Below, piece by piece: positions 35,767 to 39,573 of a DNA stretch of 39,573 nucleotides (positions are counted from its first letter, which is position 1; each line of letters begins with the position of its first letter). Origin of the DNA: Oscillospiraceae bacterium (lineage in GTDB: Bacteria > Bacillota_A > Clostridia > Oscillospirales > Oscillospiraceae); contig SVLG01000009.1 in the NCBI GenBank assembly GCA_015068055.1, forward strand, positions 1 through 39,573. Direction: 5' to 3'. Both the position numbers and the translations under genes were made by a program. A model generated the notes under the pieces. The model was given only the letters and a program-made list of their open reading frames with translations. It made no database searches and was not told the origin of the DNA.

Positions 35767-36462
35767 TCAGCTCTTCATCTCCTCGCAGAAGTTCACACCT
35801 TTGATCATGCAGGTCTCGGTCACAACCTCGCCATGAGCAATGTTTCCAACCAGTTCCAGTTCCAGCGCGTAGGCCCGACAGCCTTCACCGCAGCTGCCGT
35901 AAGCTTCCAAACCGACAAAACGGGCAAAGCCTTTCATATCACCAAGAACCGCACCGAGGGGTGTATCAGCCCCCAACTCCAGATACACGGTCATATTTCG
36001 GGAACGCTTAACCCGCGAGGTATCGATTCTGTCCAGCGTTACGAGAACTATGTAGATAAACACACAGAGTACAATGGCGCATTCATAGTAGCCGGCACCC
36101 GCCGCAAGCCCCATGCAGGAGGAGGACCAGAGCCCGGCTGCCGTGGTAAGGCCGGAGACATGGCGTTTGCCGGTAACGATGATACTGCCAGCACCAAGAA
36201 AGCCTATTCCGCTGACCACCTGCGCCGGCATGCGGAGCATATCGCCGCCATATCCAAGTTCCATGGTGACAAACTCGCTGGTGAGCATGACGGAGGCAGA
36301 GCCGATACAGACCAGCAAGTGAGTTCGCATGCCGGCAGCGTGCTGCCGCCTGCCACGGCTGATGCCAATGATCCCGCCGCAGAAAGCCGCAATCAACAGA
36401 CGCAGAAACATAGAGAGCATATTCAGCTCCCGAAGATAATCGAGCCACCAATAGAAGTCCAT
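35767..36462 (-). CDS. MgtC/SapB-family membrane protein
   Basis: A 231-residue protein with four or five N-terminal membrane segments bearing the family signature: FCGGIIGISRGRR, AAGMRTHLLVCIGSA, GIGFLGAGSII and GLTTAAGLWSSSCMGLAAG. The C-terminal part (about 160-231) is a soluble ACT-like domain. MgtC proteins are linked to magnesium limitation and ATP-synthase control in some pathogens, but most family members are uncharacterised. The ATG follows AAGGAG by 7 bases. It lies between the tct operon hairpin and ilvA. Confidence 0.9.
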   Translation of the reverse strand: MDFYWWLDYLRELNMLSMFLRLLIAAFCGGIIGISRGRRQHAAGMRTHLLVCIGSASVMLTSEFVTMELGYGGDMLRMPAQVVSGIGFLGAGSIIVTGKRHVSGLTTAAGLWSSSCMGLAAGAGYYECAIVLCVFIYIVLVTLDRIDTSRVKRSRNMTVYLELGADTPLGAVLGDMKGFARFVGLEAYGSCGEGCRAYALELELVGNIAHGEVVTETCMIKGVNFCEEMKS

Positions 36463-36493
36463 ATCACTGCTCCTTTCTGTTAGTAGCTATGCG

Positions 36494-36524
36494 CAACGGG
36501 CTGCGGAAATGCCGCAGCCCGTTG
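36494..36524 (-). terminator. Hairpin after tctA
   Basis: Perfect 13-bp stem (CAACGGGCTGCGG with CCGCAGCCCGTTG) around a 5-base loop in the gap between tctA and the mgtC-like gene. No T-run follows, so it may act as an mRNA-stabilising or partial terminator hairpin. Confidence 0.6.
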
Positions 36525-36540
36525 ATGATTTCAGGATACT

Positions 36541-38115
36541 TTACTTGTTGTACTGCGCCTCGGAGTCCTCCTCAGGGGCGTAGTCAACGGGCATGTCGGG
36601 GGCCTGGGGAGCATTGGGATCTTGCACATCGCTCTTCTCGAAGCGGGCCATGAGCATGGGCGCAAAGATGCTGGCCACAGAAAGGACGATCAGCACCCAG
36701 CTGACGGGGCTCTCAAAGAGAACGCCGATGCTGCCGCCGCTGACACGGAGCGCTCCGCGGAGACCCTTTTCGCTGATGGGGCCAAGGATCAGGGCGAGAA
36801 CCACGCTGGCGTTGTTCAGATCGAACTTACGCATACCGTAGCCCAGCACGCCGAAGATCAGCATGACAACGACATCGCTCATATTGCGATGGATGGCGTA
36901 AGAGCCGATGAAGCAGAGAACCGTGACCACGGGTATCAGAATCTTGTCGGAGAGACGGGAGATCTGCGCAAAGCCGCGGCAGCCGATGAGGCCGATCCCC
37001 AGCATAAAGAACTGCACCAGAACGAAGCCGGCGAAGAAAGTATACGTCATGGCGGCATGCTTGGTGAAGAGCTCGGGACCCGGAGTGAGACCCTGAATGA
37101 TCAGGCCGCCCATAAGAACGGCGGTAACACTCTCGCCGGGAATACCGAGGGTGAGCATGGGAATGAGAGAGCCGCCGGTAACGGCGTTGTTGGCAGCTTC
37201 GGAGCCGCAGACGCCTTCCATGGCACCGTGGCCAAAGTCTTCCTTGTGCTTGGAGAACTGGCGGGCAGTGTTGTAGCCCATGAAGCAGGCAATGGAAGCA
37301 CCGGCACCGGGAAGAATACCAATGATGTTGCCGATGATCCAGCTGCGCAGAACAGTGGGCCAGAGCATATTCTTTTCCTGACGGGTCAGGGCGATCTTGT
37401 CGGTAAACTTAGCAGCCTTGGCGCGCTGCTTGATCTCCTTCTCAGCCAGAATAAAGACCTGAGACATGGAGAAAAGACCAATCAGAGCACAGGTGGTGTT
37501 GATGCCCTCAGCCAGGAAGGCCTGACCAAACATGAAACGCTTGGTGCCGTCGATGGGGTCCAGACCGATGGTGGAAATCAGCAGACCGAGAGCCCCGGAC
37601 ATAAGACCCTTAACCATGGACTTACTGGAAACACCGGCAATGATGCTGAGACCGAAGATGCCCAGCCAGAACTTCTCGGCGGACATGAACTTCAGAGCCA
37701 GCTGAGCCAGCAGCGGAGAGAAGAAATAAAGGGAGATGCAGCTGAGGAGGCCGCCCCAGAAAGAGCTCCAGCAGGCAGTGGCCAGAGCCTTGCCGGCCTT
37801 ACCCTGCAGGGTCATCTGGTAACCCTCGATGGCGGTAGCGGCGGAGGCAGGAGTGCCGGGGGTGTGGATCAGAATGGCGGAAATGGAGCCGCCGAAGATA
37901 GCGCCGCAGTAGATAGCGCCGAGGACGATCAGACCGGTATCCGCTTCCATGGTGAAGGTCAGAGGCAGCATAAGAGCCACACCCATGGCCGCAGAGAGGC
38001 CGGGCAGGCAGCCGATGACGATACCAAGGGCAACACCGCCGATCATGGCAAGGAGGTTGAAAAGGGTCAGGGCGCTAACAAAGCCCTGCGCCATAAGCTG
38101 TAAGGTTTCACCCAT
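36541..38115 (-). CDS. tctA: Tripartite tricarboxylate transporter, large permease TctA
   Basis: A 524-residue polytopic permease with about 12 membrane segments. Conserved blocks: GCLPGLSAAMGVALMLPLTF, AIYCGAIFGGSISAILIHTP, GTPASAATAIEGY, and the repeat-half GILPGAGASIACF with TLGIPGESVTAVLMGG. Together with TctB and TctC it imports a carboxylate, driven by the cation gradient; citrate is the classic substrate, but the family covers many dicarboxylates and aromatic acids. The acidic C-terminal tail is cytoplasmic. The ATG follows GGAGGG by 8 bases. It is 14 bases after tctB. Confidence 0.96.
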   Translation of the reverse strand: MGETLQLMAQGFVSALTLFNLLAMIGGVALGIVIGCLPGLSAAMGVALMLPLTFTMEADTGLIVLGAIYCGAIFGGSISAILIHTPGTPASAATAIEGYQMTLQGKAGKALATACWSSFWGGLLSCISLYFFSPLLAQLALKFMSAEKFWLGIFGLSIIAGVSSKSMVKGLMSGALGLLISTIGLDPIDGTKRFMFGQAFLAEGINTTCALIGLFSMSQVFILAEKEIKQRAKAAKFTDKIALTRQEKNMLWPTVLRSWIIGNIIGILPGAGASIACFMGYNTARQFSKHKEDFGHGAMEGVCGSEAANNAVTGGSLIPMLTLGIPGESVTAVLMGGLIIQGLTPGPELFTKHAAMTYTFFAGFVLVQFFMLGIGLIGCRGFAQISRLSDKILIPVVTVLCFIGSYAIHRNMSDVVVMLIFGVLGYGMRKFDLNNASVVLALILGPISEKGLRGALRVSGGSIGVLFESPVSWVLIVLSVASIFAPMLMARFEKSDVQDPNAPQAPDMPVDYAPEEDSEAQYNK

Positions 38116-38129
38116 AACTTATACCCTCC

Positions 38130-38588
38130 TTAAAACAGCAGGCCCTTGGGCAGCTTAACACCAAGGAACAGCACAAAAGCCAGATAGATCATCACGTCCA
38201 CACCCACCACAGTGATTGCACTGTGAACAACAGGGACACGCAGATAGACAAGCGCGGCCACCAGATAAATCGTGGTAGCGCTGAAAAAGCCCAGATACTT
38301 TATCATAAAGAAATAGACGATGACAAGGGCAAAGGAAATAAAGAACTGCTTGGGCTGAAAGCCTTCAAAAACCTCGTCCACACCGCTCTCAACACCAAAC
38401 TTACGGGCGCGCAGAACCATCTGAACAAGATAAAGGGTGGTAAGACCAAAGAGCAGGACAATGGTAAACCGGGGGTAGGCCTTACTGCTGTCGCTGAGAT
38501 CAAAGCTGTAAACATAGAAAAAAGCGCAGACAGCATACATGAAGGCTACGACACCGATGTCGGTTTTCTTCATTTTCACGGGGGACAT
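38130..38588 (-). CDS. tctB: Tripartite tricarboxylate transporter, small permease TctB
   Basis: A 152-residue protein with four membrane helices (about 12-28, 37-54, 83-99, 108-145), the size and layout of TctB. Sequence is only weakly conserved in this family, so the call leans on position between tctC and tctA. The start is uncertain: ATG 38588 sits directly after AAGGAGGT, while GTG 38579 and ATG 38573 lie further from the site. Confidence 0.88.
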   Translation of the reverse strand: MSPVKMKKTDIGVVAFMYAVCAFFYVYSFDLSDSSKAYPRFTIVLLFGLTTLYLVQMVLRARKFGVESGVDEVFEGFQPKQFFISFALVIVYFFMIKYLGFFSATTIYLVAALVYLRVPVVHSAITVVGVDVMIYLAFVLFLGVKLPKGLLF

Positions 38589-38621
38589 ACCTCCTTAACG
38601 CTTTCTTAGCAAATCTATAAA

Positions 38622-38649
38622 ATGAAGGGCGGGATACCCCACCCTTCAT
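38622..38649 (-). terminator. Intercistronic hairpin between tctC and tctB
   Basis: Stem ATGAAGGG/CCCTTCAT with an inner GGG/CCC, followed on the minus strand by TTTATAG. Probably a partial terminator or 3' protector that lets the binding protein be made in excess over the permeases. Confidence 0.6.
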
Positions 38650-38667
38650 TCAGATACGATTTGCAGA

Positions 38668-39573
38668 TTACTCGAACCAGAAGCCGGTAGACAGGCCTTC
38701 GGTGAACTCCTGCTGCTGCTCAATGAGAGCGGCGGTGGTGGCGGCATCCTTGTAGTCGGTGGCGAAGGAGGAAGCGGCCTCGAGGTACTCAGCATCTTCC
38801 ATGGTCTGACGGAAGGCTTCCTCATAGAAAGCGACCATCTCTTCGGTCACACCGGCAGGAGCCACGACGCAGCGGGAGGAGCCCAGCCACTGATCGTAGT
38901 AGCCCTTCTCACCCAGAGTGGGGGCGTCGGGATACTCGGGAACGCGCTCAGCGGAGAAGGCAGCCAGAACCTTCACGTCGGTACGGCCGGCGATGTCGGC
39001 GACCTTGGCGACGCACCAGTCAGCCTCGCCGCCCAGCAGACTGGTCAGCTCGTCAGCGGTGTTGCCCTGGGGCAGGTCGGTGTAGGTGAAGCCGGCGGAC
39101 ACGGCGAAGGCCTGAGCGCCGATGTGGTTGGAAGCCTGGGCACCGTTGGTGGAGGCAACCGTGTTGTTCTCCTTGGCGTAAGCCACGAGGCCGTCGATGT
39201 CCTCGAAGCGATCCTCGTCAGCGCGGACGATGACCAGAGAAGTCTCGGTCACGTGGTTGCAGATGGCGGTGAAGTCGGCGGTGGTGTAGGTGCCAAGTTC
39301 CTTAACGATGGAGCTGTTGAAGTTGGGCAGGTTCATGAAGCCGATGGTCATGCCGTCGGGCTCAGACTCAGCCAGCTGAGACCAGCCGATGGAGCCGGAA
39401 CCGCCGTCAACGTTCTCGATGACGATGGTCTGACCAATGTACTTCTCAGCGAACTGAGCAAGGATACGGGCGGTGACGTCGGTACCATTGCCGGCCTTGT
39501 AGGACACGATCATGGTCACGGGGCCGTCGGGAGCCCAGGCAGCCTCCTCCGGGAGCCTCGGCAGCAGGAGCTT
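38668..39573 (-). CDS. tctC: Tripartite tricarboxylate transporter substrate-binding protein TctC (N-terminus outside the window)
   Basis: 302 codons of an extracytoplasmic BUG-type solute receptor; the signal sequence is beyond base 39573. Seen: the start of the mature fold WAPDGPVTMIVSYKAGNGTD with the ligand loop, IVIENVDGGSGSIGW, and the C-terminal helices typical of the family. It delivers its ligand to TctA/TctB. The first visible residues, KLLLPRLPEE, look out of character. In another frame the same bases read APAAEAP, a normal lipoprotein linker, so a one-base insertion near 39549-39550, or a sequence error, is possible. Stop TAA at 38668. Confidence 0.88.
   Translation of the reverse strand, partial: KLLLPRLPEEAAWAPDGPVTMIVSYKAGNGTDVTARILAQFAEKYIGQTIVIENVDGGSGSIGWSQLAESEPDGMTIGFMNLPNFNSSIVKELGTYTTADFTAICNHVTETSLVIVRADEDRFEDIDGLVAYAKENNTVASTNGAQASNHIGAQAFAVSAGFTYTDLPQGNTADELTSLLGGEADWCVAKVADIAGRTDVKVLAAFSAERVPEYPDAPTLGEKGYYDQWLGSSRCVVAPAGVTEEMVAFYEEAFRQTMEDAEYLEAASSFATDYKDAATTAALIEQQQEFTEGLSTGFWFE

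Noticed and set aside
36622..38103. A 493-codon plus-strand open frame opposite tctA
   Set aside because: Its low-complexity composition (His, Gly, Asp, Glu, Gln) mirrors the hydrophobic codons of tctA; there is no start signal and no homology that I recognise.

Overview
The window (39,573 bp, roughly 55-57% G+C by eye) looks like chromosomal DNA of a strictly anaerobic, spore-forming member of the Bacillota, most likely the Clostridia/Oscillospiraceae. Reasons: a four-subunit 2-oxoacid:ferredoxin oxidoreductase, a large Fe-S flavoenzyme, a yunB sporulation gene, the short HisG plus HisZ form of ATP phosphoribosyltransferase, class A RNase P RNA, GGAGG-type ribosome sites and TTGACA/TATAAT promoters. 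I see no insertion sequence, prophage, CRISPR array or tRNA. This is ordinary core and accessory metabolism; the freshest material is regulatory.

Layout. (1) 1-5.4 kb, redox metabolism: the first 451 codons of a modular Fe-S/GltD-type flavoprotein (minus strand), a divergent GntR/FadR-type repressor (plus), and the operon porC-porD-porA-porB (minus). The repressor and the flavoprotein each carry a palindrome with the identical core TGGTATGACCA at their promoters. (2) 5.6-7.3 kb: a D-threonine aldolase/D-serine dehydratase-like PLP enzyme behind a perfect-consensus promoter, convergent with a cupin-XRE regulator. (3) 7.4-16.0 kb: one histidine operon, hisZ-G-D-C-B-H-A-F-IE, then a PHP histinol-phosphate phosphatase and a GNAT acetyltransferase. 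Its promoter spacer holds a perfect 18-bp palindrome. (4) 16.1-20.9 kb: three small membrane-associated units: M50-like metalloprotease with CPBP protease; XRE repressor with a four-helix membrane protein; DUF2975-like membrane protein with a YozG-like XRE regulator and a lipoprotein. The last two have inverted-repeat operators at their promoters. (5) 20.9-29.1 kb: a close-packed seven-gene operon, murD, two M42 aminopeptidases, a methionine gamma-lyase/aluminium-resistance-family PLP enzyme, yunB, ligA and an alpha/beta hydrolase. (6) 29.2-34.1 kb, plus strand: rnpB, then pepF, a metal-dependent amidohydrolase and dsdA. (7) 34.1-39.6 kb, minus strand: ridA, ilvA, mgtC-like, and a tripartite tricarboxylate transporter (tctC-tctB-tctA) that runs off the window.

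How the genes fit together. Region 1 probably exchanges electrons between 2-oxoacids, ferredoxin and NAD(P)H. Regions 6 and 7 form an amino-acid catabolism neighbourhood: PepF, the amidohydrolase and the M42 enzymes release amino acids, and DsdA and IlvA deaminate serine and threonine through reactive enamines that RidA hydrolyses. Convergent gene pairs are separated by single near-perfect hairpins that can terminate both sides.
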